Origin: an uncultured Gemmatimonadota bacterium
GTDB taxonomy: Bacteria > Gemmatimonadota > Gemmatimonadetes > Longimicrobiales > Longimicrobiaceae
Length of the DNA: 38,084 bases
Assembly (NCBI GenBank): GCA_902805735.1
Contig: CADCTW010000191.1
Span: 1-38,084, forward strand
Direction of reading: 5' to 3'
The position numbers were made by a program, and so were the translations under genes. Position 1 is the first letter of the stretch. Each line of letters begins with the position of its first letter. Below are positions 7,927 to 16,481 of the stretch, one piece after another. A model generated the notes under the pieces. That model did not search any database and had not been told where the DNA came from. It was given only the letters and a program-made list of their open reading frames with translations.

Positions 7927-9135
7927 ATGCCGCGCCTTACCTTCGCCACCCTTCGACCGGCCGCCGCCGCAGCGCTCCTCGCCCTTTCCGCCTGCGCCGG
8001 CGGTTCCCACGGGGCATTCCTCTCTCCTACTGAATACCCCGGATCGGCGGGTACGGCTCACGCGGCCGCGCCGCTGCCGCCCGGGCTGGTTCACGAAGGG
8101 GGCACGAAACCGCTCGCCGGGGCCCGCTACCCGGGCGTGGGGCCGCTGGGGGCGCTGGTCGTTCCGGTGGCTCTCGGCAACCGGGTGCCCGCGCGCGACG
8201 AGCGCGCCCTCGCCGCCCACCTCTTCGGCGAAGGGAGCGACGAGAGCGGGACCGTGCGCGACCTCCTGACGCGCGAGTCGGGCGGGGCGCTGCGGTTCAC
8301 CACGCGCACCCTGCCGCTGCGGGTTGCGCCGCAGTGGCGCGCGGGCCAGCCGCGCGAGCTGGAGCGGCTGGCTTCCATGGCGCTCGAATGGTGGGCGCGG
8401 CAGCTCGATCTCGGCGTCTACGACAACGACGGCCCCGACGGCATCCCAGCCTCGCGGGACGACGACGGGGAGATCGACCTGGTCGTCCTGACGGTGGAGT
8501 CGGACGCGCCGTTCCCCGGCCAGATCGTGCACACGGAGCTGGAGCTCCGCTCCGGAGGGCGTGCGCTGCGCGTGGGGCACGTCCTGGCCGTCCACGTTCC
8601 ACGCGCCGCGCGTCCTGACGCCACGGGGACCGCCCGGCTCGTGTTGCACACACTGGGGCTGGGCGAGAGCGAGTGCTTCTTCCCGGAAGGATTCGGCCGC
8701 ACGCTCTCGTCGCTCGCGCGCGCGCGGCTGGGGTGGCTCCCCGCGTCGGCCGTCCCGCGCTCGGGGACCTACCGCCTTCCCGATGCGCACGGCGTCGTGG
8801 TGCCGCTCGCGGATGTGCCGCCCGGAACGGGGTTCTGGCTCCTGGAGCGTGAGGGGGCGCGGATCTACGCGTCCCGCGTGGCGCGGCACCCCGCCGGGCA
8901 CTTCTCCGCCACGCGCGTGGAGCAGCTCGATGCGCGGATCGAGCAGCTCCTTCCGCTCACCCGCCAGCTCGGGGTGCGCGGGCCGCGCGTGCGGCTCTAC
9001 GCGGAGGGGAGTGAGACGCGCATGGAGGTGGTGCTGGAAGCGCACGCCGGTGCGTCGCCGCTGCAGGCGATCGGAGTGCCGGCACCATCCGCCGCGGCGC
9101 CGCGCCCGGTGGCCACGACCCCGCTCGATCCATGA
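7927..9135 (+). CDS. M6-like metalloprotease-fold lipoprotein, catalytic site lost
   Basis: A 402-residue lipoprotein: signal segment then L-S-A-C (Cys23). Several parts match the M6 (immune inhibitor A-like) peptidase domain: a L-G-A-L-V-V-P-V beta strand, the R-E-S-G-G-A-L-R-F segment (cf. S-Y-G-K-L in M6), the characteristic Y-D-N-D-G-P-D-G-I-P-x-S-x-D-D-D-G-x-I-D stretch (165-184), and a G-T-A-R-L-V-L-H-T-L-G-L segment (234-245) that lines up with the family's H-E-F-G-H-A-L-G-L helix. In that alignment the first His and catalytic Glu are Arg237 and Leu238, and only the second His (241) remains, so zinc-dependent catalysis is unlikely. The function may be binding or scaffolding. It is the first gene of an operon with an M23 peptidase (4-bp overlap) and a giant prepilin. 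ATG 7927 is the only start that gives a full lipoprotein signal. Confidence 0.72.
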   Translation: MPRLTFATLRPAAAAALLALSACAGGSHGAFLSPTEYPGSAGTAHAAAPLPPGLVHEGGTKPLAGARYPGVGPLGALVVPVALGNRVPARDERALAAHLFGEGSDESGTVRDLLTRESGGALRFTTRTLPLRVAPQWRAGQPRELERLASMALEWWARQLDLGVYDNDGPDGIPASRDDDGEIDLVVLTVESDAPFPGQIVHTELELRSGGRALRVGHVLAVHVPRAARPDATGTARLVLHTLGLGESECFFPEGFGRTLSSLARARLGWLPASAVPRSGTYRLPDAHGVVVPLADVPPGTGFWLLEREGARIYASRVARHPAGHFSATRVEQLDARIEQLLPLTRQLGVRGPRVRLYAEGSETRMEVVLEAHAGASPLQAIGVPAPSAAAPRPVATTPLDP

Positions 9136-9881
9136 TCCCGTGGCGCGCGCGGGCGGCGGGCCCGCTGGCGGCGGCGGCGCTGGCCCTGGGGCTCACCGCG
9201 ACGCTCCACGCGGCGCGCGGCGCGAGAGTCGCGCCCGATGAAGGCACCGCGCACAGCCGAGACGTGGATGCGGAGGCCGCCGGCGGTGTGGATGCGGGCG
9301 AGGGCGGCAGCGCGGCGGCGCTGGAGCGGCGCATCGCGCGGCTGGAGGCGGCGATGGGGCTCGCGCCGATGCGCACCTCCTCGTTCCACGACCGCTATGC
9401 GGAGCTGCAGCGGCGCGAGGCCCGCGTCACGGCACGGGCAGACTCGGCGCGGGCGTGGGTGCCCGATGCCGCGCCGCTGGCCGCGGGGACCATCACCAGC
9501 GCGTACGCGGCGCGGCGGTATCATCCCGTGGAAAAGCGCGTCCTCCCGCACTGGGGTCTCGACGTAGCGGCCCCGCACGGCGCGCCGGTATTCGCCACGG
9601 CGGATGGGGTGGTGCTGGCGACGTTCCGGTCACCGTCGTACGGGAGGGGCATAGACCTCCGACACGGCGACGCCTTCATCACGCGATACGCCCATCTCTC
9701 CGGGATCGCGGTGCGGAGCGGCGCGCGGGTCCGGCGTGGCCAGCTGATCGGATACGTGGGTGCCACGGGACGCACGACGGGGCCGCACCTGCACTACGAG
9801 ATCTACGCGCGCCGCGAGAACGGATACCAGAGCGTCGACCCCGCCCGCCTGCTGCCTCCCGGCGGGCCGCTGGGTCTCTGA
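9132..9881 (+). CDS. M23-family (LytM) peptidoglycan endopeptidase
   Basis: A 249-residue exported protein. It has an N-terminal signal/anchor (residues 8-27), an acidic linker, a short helical coiled-coil (about 62-105), then a complete LytM/M23 domain: H-W-G-L-D (His140, Asp144), A-x-A-D-G-V, Y-A-H-L-S (His188), and H-L-H-Y-E (219-223). The zinc ligands His140, Asp144 and His221 and catalytic histidines are all present, so it should be an active zinc endopeptidase cutting peptide crosslinks of the cell wall. The start codon overlaps the previous stop (ATGA), indicating translational coupling. Placed just before a giant pilin gene, it may open the wall for pilus assembly, as LytM-type enzymes do for other envelope machines; that role is inferred from position only. 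Confidence 0.9.
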   Translation: MIPWRARAAGPLAAAALALGLTATLHAARGARVAPDEGTAHSRDVDAEAAGGVDAGEGGSAAALERRIARLEAAMGLAPMRTSSFHDRYAELQRREARVTARADSARAWVPDAAPLAAGTITSAYAARRYHPVEKRVLPHWGLDVAAPHGAPVFATADGVVLATFRSPSYGRGIDLRHGDAFITRYAHLSGIAVRSGARVRRGQLIGYVGATGRTTGPHLHYEIYARRENGYQSVDPARLLPPGGPLGL

Positions 9882-9923
9882 AGCGATCTCCCACAACGAT
9901 TTCACCCTGACCGGCAAGGACCC

Positions 9924-12900
9924 ATGAACCTCATCCGTCCCCTCCGCGCCCCCGGCGGTCCGCGGGGCTTCAGCGGGGTGGAGATCCTGGCGGTGCTCGC
10001 GGTGCTCGGCGTACTCGCGGGCGTAGGCTACGCCGCGGCGGGGCAGCACCGGGCGCGCGCCGCGGAGGCGGAGATGCGCCAGGACCTGGTGCACTTCGTC
10101 AACCAGCAGCAGGTCCTCCGCCAGCGCACCGGCTCTCTCGGAACGCTGGCGCAGCTCGACAGCCTCGGTTTCCGCCGCTCGCCCGGCGTGGTCGTGGAGG
10201 CGGACAGCGTGGATGCGTCCGGGCGGCGCGCCTACCTGCGGGTGCGGCATCGGCAGAGCGGCCAGCGCTGCTCGGTGGACTACTCGCCGTTCGTCTCCCA
10301 TGCGCTGAACCGCGTCCAGTGCTGGGGCGGCCCCGGCGACCCGGACGTTTCCGAGCAGGTCGCCGCTGTCGAAGACGACCCCACCGCACCCGGCGAGACG
10401 GTGGAGGTGGATGCGCCCATGCCCGAGCCGGAGACCGACGCGTGCGCCGGAGTGCCCGCCCTCGCCGTCACCGCGCCGGGAAACCAGAGCGGCCCTCCGG
10501 GGAGCGCGCGGACGGGCATCTTCACGCTGGCGAACCCCGGTGCCGGCGCACGCACCTACTCGCTGCGCTTCTCCACCAGCAACCCCGCCGTGGTCCCCGC
10601 CGTCGATGGGCCCGCGAGCGTGGAGGTCCCCGCGGGCGCCTCTCGCACCGTCGCCGCGGCGTTCCAGGTGGACCCGAACGCGGAAGCCGGGCAGATGTCG
10701 GTCGTCCCCCTGGAGGCGACCGACGCCGCGTGCGCCGAGCGGACGGGGAGCGGCTTCTTCAGCGTCACCACCGAGCTGTGGATGATGGACCCGGAGCTGT
10801 CGCAGCCCGCCGACGTCACGGTGCGGCCCGGCGCGGTGATCCCGGTCACGTGGTCCTCCACCAACCGCACCAACCTCCCGCGGACGCTGGTCCTCACCCC
10901 TTCCGAGCAGGCGGGGCTGGCGCGCGAGGGCGCGGCCGGTAGCGAGCCGCACGGGTTCGGCGAGACGCGGCAGACGCCCGTCCAGTACCAGCTCGACGCC
11001 TCGATGGACGGGTTCGAGCGGCGCCAGGCGTGCATGGAGGCGCACGACGCCGAGGCGCCCGCCTACCGCGTCCGGAAGTGCTTCTGGGTGACGGCCGAGT
11101 TCATCCGCGGCGTGCCCCGCATCGTCGCGCCGAGGGCTCGCGATGCCGGACAGGACGAGCAGTTCACCTCCGAGTGGACGGTGGTGAACACCTCCAACGC
11201 GCCCCTCCCGTTCGACATCGTGCCGGCCGTGACGGGCGACCTGGTGCTGGTCGCCGCGGAGGGAGCCGGCCCGTCCGTGCTCCTCCCGCGCGACCGGCCG
11301 CACACGGTGCGCATCACGTACCGGCTGCGGCGTGCATCCGTCGCGGGAACCGTGAGCCGCGCGACGCTCCACGTGGCGGAGGGGGACGCGCAGGTTTCCG
11401 GCGAGCTCGTCGTGACCACGCGGCTGGAGATCTGCGCCCCCACCGTCGCAGCGACGCCAGCCGACCGCAGCGAGGCGCCCGGGACTGCTTTCAGCACCAC
11501 CTGGCAGGTGCAGAACTGCACGAACGCGCCCCGCGACCTCACGCTCGCGCCCGCCGGAGACGGCGACGTGCTGCCGGAGGGAGCCGCGAGGGTGGAGTCG
11601 TTCCGTCCCTTCGAGGTACGCAGCGTCTCCGTTCCCTTTCGGGTGAAGGAGCGCTCGGTGCACCTCACGGCCAGCCGCCCGGCGCTGCACGCGAGCGACG
11701 CCGATCTCGCCATCTCGTCCTCGTTCGGCATGACCACGGCGCTCGCGCTGTGCGCGCCCACGCTTTCGGGCCCAGCGGGGGTGCCCGTGCAGCCTCAGAT
11801 CCCCGGCACGGCGGCAACGGTCGCCTACACCATCCAGAACTGCTCGAACGCAGCACGGACCTTCTCCGCCGTCGCCGGCTCCTCGAACGTGGCGGCTGTT
11901 CCCGATCCCGCGGATCCGGCGCCGGTGACGATCCCCGCCTACGCCACGGCCGGCGTGTCGTTCGCGTACGTGCTTCCGGTCGATGTACGGGGCGGCGTGC
12001 CCTCCGATCTGGGTATCCGGGTGGAGGATGCCGCAGATGCGTCGCTGGCCGCCACCGGCGGCTTCAGTGTGACGCCGCAGGTGATCCGGTCGGCACCCCT
12101 GCTCTCGGCCTTCCCGGTTCAGTCGCTCCTGCCCGGGGAGAGCGGGAACGTGTCCGCGACGCTGACCAGCCGGAGCAACGTGCCCGTGCGCTACTGCTTC
12201 ACCGCGGAGGTTGGCGCCGGCTCCGTGTCCGCCGGCAGCGTGGTGTCGCCGGCGCCCTCCCCGGCCGCGTGTGTGGACATCGAGGCACCCTTTGGAACGG
12301 CGACGGTGACGCAGGCCGTGAAGGTCGCCGCGGAGGCTGAGCATCCGTGGACCAACCAGGTGACCGTCACGGCAGTGGACCAGATCGACGAGAGCATCAC
12401 GGCGTCACAGACATTCCCCGTCACCGCTGCCCTGCAACTCGCCAACCCGACTGTACGCGTCCCCGCGACTCCCCCAGCGGTGCAGTGGCGCGGTGGTCAG
12501 ACTCGCGCGATGGAGTACAGGGTCCTCAACCAGAGCAACGCGACCCGTACCCTGTGCGTAGCCGTTTCGACCAACGACGAGACGCTGCTGGCGTCCGCGT
12601 CGGAGAATCCGGTGTGCGCATCCGTCGGGGCGCGGCAGTTCCACACCTTGTCGCACCAGTTGAAGGCCGCCACTCGGGTGCCCGGAAGCGGAGACGTGAA
12701 GATCGCGGTTCAGGCGTACGACGATGGTGCGCATGAATTTCGAACAACAGGCGACTACCGAGGCCATGTGATCAGCGCAAACCCGATCGCGATCTGGACC
12801 TCGCCCGGGTCGGTTTACGTGCGCAAGTGGGTAGACTTCAATGGCAGCGACTCATACAGCCCCGTTGGCACTGCGATTGTGAGATACATCTGGACGTGGG

Positions 12901-14048
12901 GCTTAGAGGGCCTGCGCTGGGACGGAGTCCGTTTCATGATGGGCGGCATTGGCCTGGCCACAGATTCATCGGGCTCGGCGCTTACAAGGCGAGCCTATGA
13001 CTTGAACGGGGTTTTTCCAATCTGTCTGACAGTGGTCGACGCGGACGGTCTGCGGAGCGACCCGAATTGTCAGGGCCTGACCGCACTCGTACAAACGCGG
13101 GCTCGCCTGCAGTGGCGGTATCGCGGCTGGTGGTACGACCCGAAGGATTTCTGCTGGGACGTGGCATGGGACAACCAATGCCCGCCGTCCTACGGCAACT
13201 CGCGGTGGGAGGTGCTGTTGAGCGCGTCGCAGGGCGATGTACCGATCCGCCGCGCATGGGCTTCGTTTACCGTGAAGTGGTGGAACACGGACGATCCCGA
13301 CGACAAGCACGCCCGTACCTACACGTACTCGGGCAACAGCCTTCCGGTCACGAACACCACATACAATTGGTACGGGACCATGCGTACGTACGACTTCTTG
13401 AGCAACGACCAGCGGGCTTGGAGGAACATCGAGAGTGGAACCTGGCGCGTTCTCAATACCGAGGGGAGCAGCGTTGGAGGTTGGCCGCAGGCGCCGAACC
13501 TCGGGAGCCACCCGCTTGTGCTGAATGCAAGTCTCGGCAGCGCTACCGGTGTGTTGGACGGCGGTCCCCACTGGGTTCCCGACTACGCTCGTGTCACGGT
13601 TTACGTGGAGGACGCCAGAGGCGCGGTCACGTCGCAGAGCGGCGACTACGATCACACGAGATCCGAATGGCGCGGCTCCGAGTGCATCAGTGGGCACCAT
13701 CTCCCGCTGTGTACGCGAGGTTTCGAGCGCTTGACGGCTCCACCCACCGCACCAACGGGAAAGATCGAGGTCGAGATCGTCGACGGGGTGCACCGAATGA
13801 CCGGCTCGGGCCAGAGCGCGGAAGGACGCATCGCGGACCAATACTGGGAGATCAGAGAGCACCGTTTGGAGCCAGGTGCGGTCGCCGGGAGGAGCCACGT
13901 ATCGAGAGAAGAGGTACTGGAGCTGTCACCAGGCCCGTGTGTGGAGAGGCACGTATCGCTCATTTTGGTAGACGATCAGGGCCGGGTAGGCTCCGCGAAC
14001 TATACCGTTCCCAGTGTTGGACGTGTGCGCGAGTGCGAAGGCAGATGA
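9924..14048 (+). CDS. Giant type IV prepilin-like protein with tandem Ig-like domains
   Basis: A 1374-residue protein that starts with a type IV prepilin leader: R-G-F-S-G-V-E-I-L (14-22), where cleavage is expected after Gly15 and Glu20 is the conserved +5 glutamate, followed by a hydrophobic helix (21-40) and the amphipathic continuation E-A-E-M-R-Q-D-L-V. Ordinary pilins have about 150-200 residues. Here the pilin-like head (to about 160) leads into about seven repeats of roughly 110 residues (about 172-950). Most hold a C-A-P-T- or x-x-A-P-like start, a N-C/S-T/S-N-A-x-R-T motif and a final V-T-T-x-L-type strand, which suggests Ig-like or NEW3-like beta domains. Then comes a PKD-like domain (about 953-1055, with W-V-D-F-N-G-S-D-S-Y) and an unrecognised tail. 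From about 12,700 the DNA is clearly poorer in G+C, so the tail may be a later acquisition. AAGGAC precedes the ATG. It could be a minor pilin with an adhesin tip; pilT is encoded nearby. Confidence 0.82.
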   Translation: MNLIRPLRAPGGPRGFSGVEILAVLAVLGVLAGVGYAAAGQHRARAAEAEMRQDLVHFVNQQQVLRQRTGSLGTLAQLDSLGFRRSPGVVVEADSVDASGRRAYLRVRHRQSGQRCSVDYSPFVSHALNRVQCWGGPGDPDVSEQVAAVEDDPTAPGETVEVDAPMPEPETDACAGVPALAVTAPGNQSGPPGSARTGIFTLANPGAGARTYSLRFSTSNPAVVPAVDGPASVEVPAGASRTVAAAFQVDPNAEAGQMSVVPLEATDAACAERTGSGFFSVTTELWMMDPELSQPADVTVRPGAVIPVTWSSTNRTNLPRTLVLTPSEQAGLAREGAAGSEPHGFGETRQTPVQYQLDASMDGFERRQACMEAHDAEAPAYRVRKCFWVTAEFIRGVPRIVAPRARDAGQDEQFTSEWTVVNTSNAPLPFDIVPAVTGDLVLVAAEGAGPSVLLPRDRPHTVRITYRLRRASVAGTVSRATLHVAEGDAQVSGELVVTTRLEICAPTVAATPADRSEAPGTAFSTTWQVQNCTNAPRDLTLAPAGDGDVLPEGAARVESFRPFEVRSVSVPFRVKERSVHLTASRPALHASDADLAISSSFGMTTALALCAPTLSGPAGVPVQPQIPGTAATVAYTIQNCSNAARTFSAVAGSSNVAAVPDPADPAPVTIPAYATAGVSFAYVLPVDVRGGVPSDLGIRVEDAADASLAATGGFSVTPQVIRSAPLLSAFPVQSLLPGESGNVSATLTSRSNVPVRYCFTAEVGAGSVSAGSVVSPAPSPAACVDIEAPFGTATVTQAVKVAAEAEHPWTNQVTVTAVDQIDESITASQTFPVTAALQLANPTVRVPATPPAVQWRGGQTRAMEYRVLNQSNATRTLCVAVSTNDETLLASASENPVCASVGARQFHTLSHQLKAATRVPGSGDVKIAVQAYDDGAHEFRTTGDYRGHVISANPIAIWTSPGSVYVRKWVDFNGSDSYSPVGTAIVRYIWTWGLEGLRWDGVRFMMGGIGLATDSSGSALTRRAYDLNGVFPICLTVVDADGLRSDPNCQGLTALVQTRARLQWRYRGWWYDPKDFCWDVAWDNQCPPSYGNSRWEVLLSASQGDVPIRRAWASFTVKWWNTDDPDDKHARTYTYSGNSLPVTNTTYNWYGTMRTYDFLSNDQRAWRNIESGTWRVLNTEGSSVGGWPQAPNLGSHPLVLNASLGSATGVLDGGPHWVPDYARVTVYVEDARGAVTSQSGDYDHTRSEWRGSECISGHHLPLCTRGFERLTAPPTAPTGKIEVEIVDGVHRMTGSGQSAEGRIADQYWEIREHRLEPGAVAGRSHVSREEVLELSPGPCVERHVSLILVDDQGRVGSANYTVPSVGRVRECEGR

Positions 14049-14527
14049 TAGCGCGAAACTTCGCTACCACGATCGCCGCGGTTGTGGCGATGGCCGGGTG
14101 CGGTGCGCGGGAAGACTCCGATGCAAAAGCGTCTCCTGGTGGCGGGAAGAGGCAGCTCGTATCGCCCGCAATCGCATCGATAGAGATTCCCAGGATGTTG
14201 TACGAGAGGAACCTGATCAGCGTACCCGCGGTCAATCGGCAAATGAACGGAGCGGTGCTGCAGATCTCCAGGGACGGAGCTTCTCCCGACTCGGTAATGC
14301 CGCTCTTCCTCAGCTGGCTGGAAGATTGGATTGCATCTCATCCGGCGCAGGTAGAAGCCGCCCGACTCGCTGGTGGCGCATACACTCCGGAGGCGCGGAG
14401 GATGTACGTGGACACTGATTCTTCTCGGAAAGCACAGATCGATTCAATCCGGCGGTTAGTCCGTGATCAAGCAGAGCAACGCATCGAAGCCGCTCGGACC
14501 GCCCTCGGCTCGGCTCGGGGTGACTAA
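14045..14527 (+). CDS. Small lipoprotein of unknown function
   Basis: A 160-residue protein with a short signal sequence ending in A-M-A-G-C (a lipobox), so probably a lipoprotein. The rest is polar and helical, with a R-R-L-V-R-D-Q-A-E-Q-R-I-E-A-A-R stretch near the end; I recognise no family. Its ATG overlaps the stop of the giant prepilin gene (ATGA), so it is translationally coupled and likely works with it, for example as a partner or chaperone. It shares the lower G+C and less biased codon use of the 3' part of the prepilin gene, which suggests the two segments arrived together. Confidence 0.8.
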   Translation: MIARNFATTIAAVVAMAGCGAREDSDAKASPGGGKRQLVSPAIASIEIPRMLYERNLISVPAVNRQMNGAVLQISRDGASPDSVMPLFLSWLEDWIASHPAQVEAARLAGGAYTPEARRMYVDTDSSRKAQIDSIRRLVRDQAEQRIEAARTALGSARGD

Positions 14528-14543
14528 GCAAACGTCACGACAA

Positions 14544-14576
14544 AGCGACCAGAGGCGGTCAACCGCTCTGGTCGCT
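14544..14576 (+). terminator. Hairpin at the end of the prepilin operon
   Basis: AGCGACCAGAG-GCGG pairs with CCGC-TCTGGTCGCT, a stem of about 13 bp with one bulged base and a 4-nt loop. No T tract follows. It lies between convergent genes and probably ends the operon. Confidence 0.6.
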
Positions 14577-14627
14577 ACGGGGTGAATGGTGTAGCAGTCT
14601 TCACACATCGTTAGCTATGATTTCGCT

Positions 14628-16481
14628 TCAGTTCAGCCGGGTGATCCGCGCCACGAACGCTGTCGATCCGAACGCCCCGAAGGTGAAGGAAAGTCCTTTG
14701 CCTGCGTTTTCACCACCACCAACCGCATACAGCGCAGCGTAGTTGCCGGGCCCCACGTTCAGGGCGCGCATCGCGTTGGTGTGGCGCGACAGAGTCAGCG
14801 CGCTCAGTGGCCCGAGGTCCTGCGGAGCCCAACTCACGATCTGCGGAAGGTTGTGTGCGGCCACGGCGGCAGAGTCGACGAGGTTGTCGGTTGCCTCGGC
14901 AAGCGACCAATAGTCGAGCGCTTCGGTCGCTGAGAGCCCGACCAGCCTAGCGAAGGACGGCACGTCGCGGGTCTGCAGGGCCATTACGCGGCTGTAGAAC
15001 CGTTCGTGCGTCGTATTGGCTGCGGCATCGCCCCAGCGCTCGCGAAGGAACATCAGGAATCGCGTGCCCTGATCGTAGTACCCGCCCCTGCTGGTGCCCG
15101 TGCCGCCTCCCCAGGGGCTTTTCGCGGGCGCTTCGCCGTAGCCGTCCAGATAGAAGTCAGGATACGGTATCCCTGTTCCGAGCGCGGTGTAGCGCGCGTT
15201 AGTGTGCTGGTTGCTCGCGAGGCGCGCGGCGGTTTCCTGGACGGTCTGCGCCCATGCCTCAAAGATCGGCCACGAGGCGGTGCTTGGGGGAACCGTGGTT
15301 CCCCACCGGCGGACGGCGTAGACGTCCTCGGCGTGGTGGGCGTATTCGTGGATGAGGATGGCGGCGAGGTACTCCATCTGGCCGTCGCTCTGGGGCGGGG
15401 CGTCGGTGGAGAGGGTCGCCGCCATCTCGGACGAGTAGGCGCACATAGAGCGCGGGACACTGACCCGGACGTCGGTGCCGAAGCCGACCACGTCGGTACG
15501 GAAGACGTGCCACCAGCGGCTTCCGCCACCGTTGATCTGACGATAGCCCGGGTCCATCACGGCCTGCACGGCGGGGACGGCCCAGCGGTCCATCATGTTC
15601 GCGGCACGAGTGACCCGCGCGCGGTTCTCACTGCTCATCCAAGCGGCCGCGTGCGGGCTCCGTGCGTCGAACGCGAGCACCGTCTTGCCCGACGTGGAGA
15701 CGGCGGCGACGATCACCGGGAAGGTCGGGATCTTTTCGCGCGGCTCGTCGCAGTAGACGTTGGGGTTGTCCAGGTTGGCCCAGGTGACGGTATCCCCGAC
15801 GGTCGCGGTGGCGTAGCGCGGGTCGAAGGGGACAGGGGAGTCGGAGTAACTGTGCCCGGCGCCGGCGCCCTGGAGCGGGCCCGGGGCGCGATTGCGCCGC
15901 TCCCGCACGGGGGCGAGCGTGGCGGGCGAAGTCTGCAAGCTCGCGGCGGCGGCTCCGGAGGCGCTCCACGTGCGGACGGTGAAGAGCGCGTCGGGCGCCG
16001 CGGCGGGGGTCAGGCTGGGGTTGAGCGCGGTGAGCACATAGCTCTCGTTGCCCGCGGGAAGCTGCAGGCAGAGCGACGCGAGCTGCTCCCGCGTAAGCAC
16101 GCGGCTCTCGCCGACCTGAAGCGAGAGCGTCGAGGGCACGTCGAGCGCGCCCGCGTGGGTGAGCGCGCCGGCCTGCACCTGCACCGGGCGGCCGTCCACC
16201 TCGCATGGGCGGCCGACGGGCATGGTGAAGCGGATTTCGCTGGCGGTGCGCACGGACGGCACGACCGTGGTGCCGTCAACCGTCAGGTTGCCTGAGAGCT
16301 TGTCCAGGGCCGTCCCGCGCAGCACGCCCTCCGCGCCGGAGGTGAGCGTGGAGCCCGTGATCTGCGCCTTCACTTCCTCCACGGGAGGCTTCTGGTTGCC
16401 TCCTCCCGTGCCGTCTTTGCAGCCCGTGAGTGCGCCGAGGGACAGGACGAGGAGTACAGGCGTGCGAACCACGTGGATCAT
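14628..16481 (-). CDS. Lipoprotein with IPT-like domain and HExxH zinc-protease motif
   Basis: A 617-residue lipoprotein (signal, then L-T-G-C with Cys21). Residues about 38-90 look like an IPT/TIG-type beta domain (I-T-G-S-T-L-x-S-G-A-E-G-V-L-R-G-T-A-L). The middle part holds I-L-I-H-E-Y-A-H-H (375-383), a gluzincin-type HExxH site (His378, Glu379, His382), with candidate third-ligand glutamates downstream in P-I-F-E-A-W-A-Q-T-V-Q-E (Glu408 or Glu416). A Y-Y-D-Q-G-T-R-F-L-M-F-L-R-E-R-W-G-D segment follows, as in secreted peptidases of the M1/M61-like style where it helps to shape the active site. I cannot name the peptidase family. It should be surface- or periplasm-facing. ATG 16481 is chosen for the lipoprotein signal. 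The likely promoter is at 16876-16904, leaving a long leader. Confidence 0.78.
   Translation of the reverse strand: MIHVVRTPVLLVLSLGALTGCKDGTGGGNQKPPVEEVKAQITGSTLTSGAEGVLRGTALDKLSGNLTVDGTTVVPSVRTASEIRFTMPVGRPCEVDGRPVQVQAGALTHAGALDVPSTLSLQVGESRVLTREQLASLCLQLPAGNESYVLTALNPSLTPAAAPDALFTVRTWSASGAAAASLQTSPATLAPVRERRNRAPGPLQGAGAGHSYSDSPVPFDPRYATATVGDTVTWANLDNPNVYCDEPREKIPTFPVIVAAVSTSGKTVLAFDARSPHAAAWMSSENRARVTRAANMMDRWAVPAVQAVMDPGYRQINGGGSRWWHVFRTDVVGFGTDVRVSVPRSMCAYSSEMAATLSTDAPPQSDGQMEYLAAILIHEYAHHAEDVYAVRRWGTTVPPSTASWPIFEAWAQTVQETAARLASNQHTNARYTALGTGIPYPDFYLDGYGEAPAKSPWGGGTGTSRGGYYDQGTRFLMFLRERWGDAAANTTHERFYSRVMALQTRDVPSFARLVGLSATEALDYWSLAEATDNLVDSAAVAAHNLPQIVSWAPQDLGPLSALTLSRHTNAMRALNVGPGNYAALYAVGGGENAGKGLSFTFGAFGSTAFVARITRLN

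Noticed and set aside
9630..12344. 904-codon open frame antisense to the giant prepilin gene
   Set aside because: Low-complexity Arg/Gly/His product without signals; the plus-strand gene has a prepilin leader, Shine-Dalgarno site and domain repeats.
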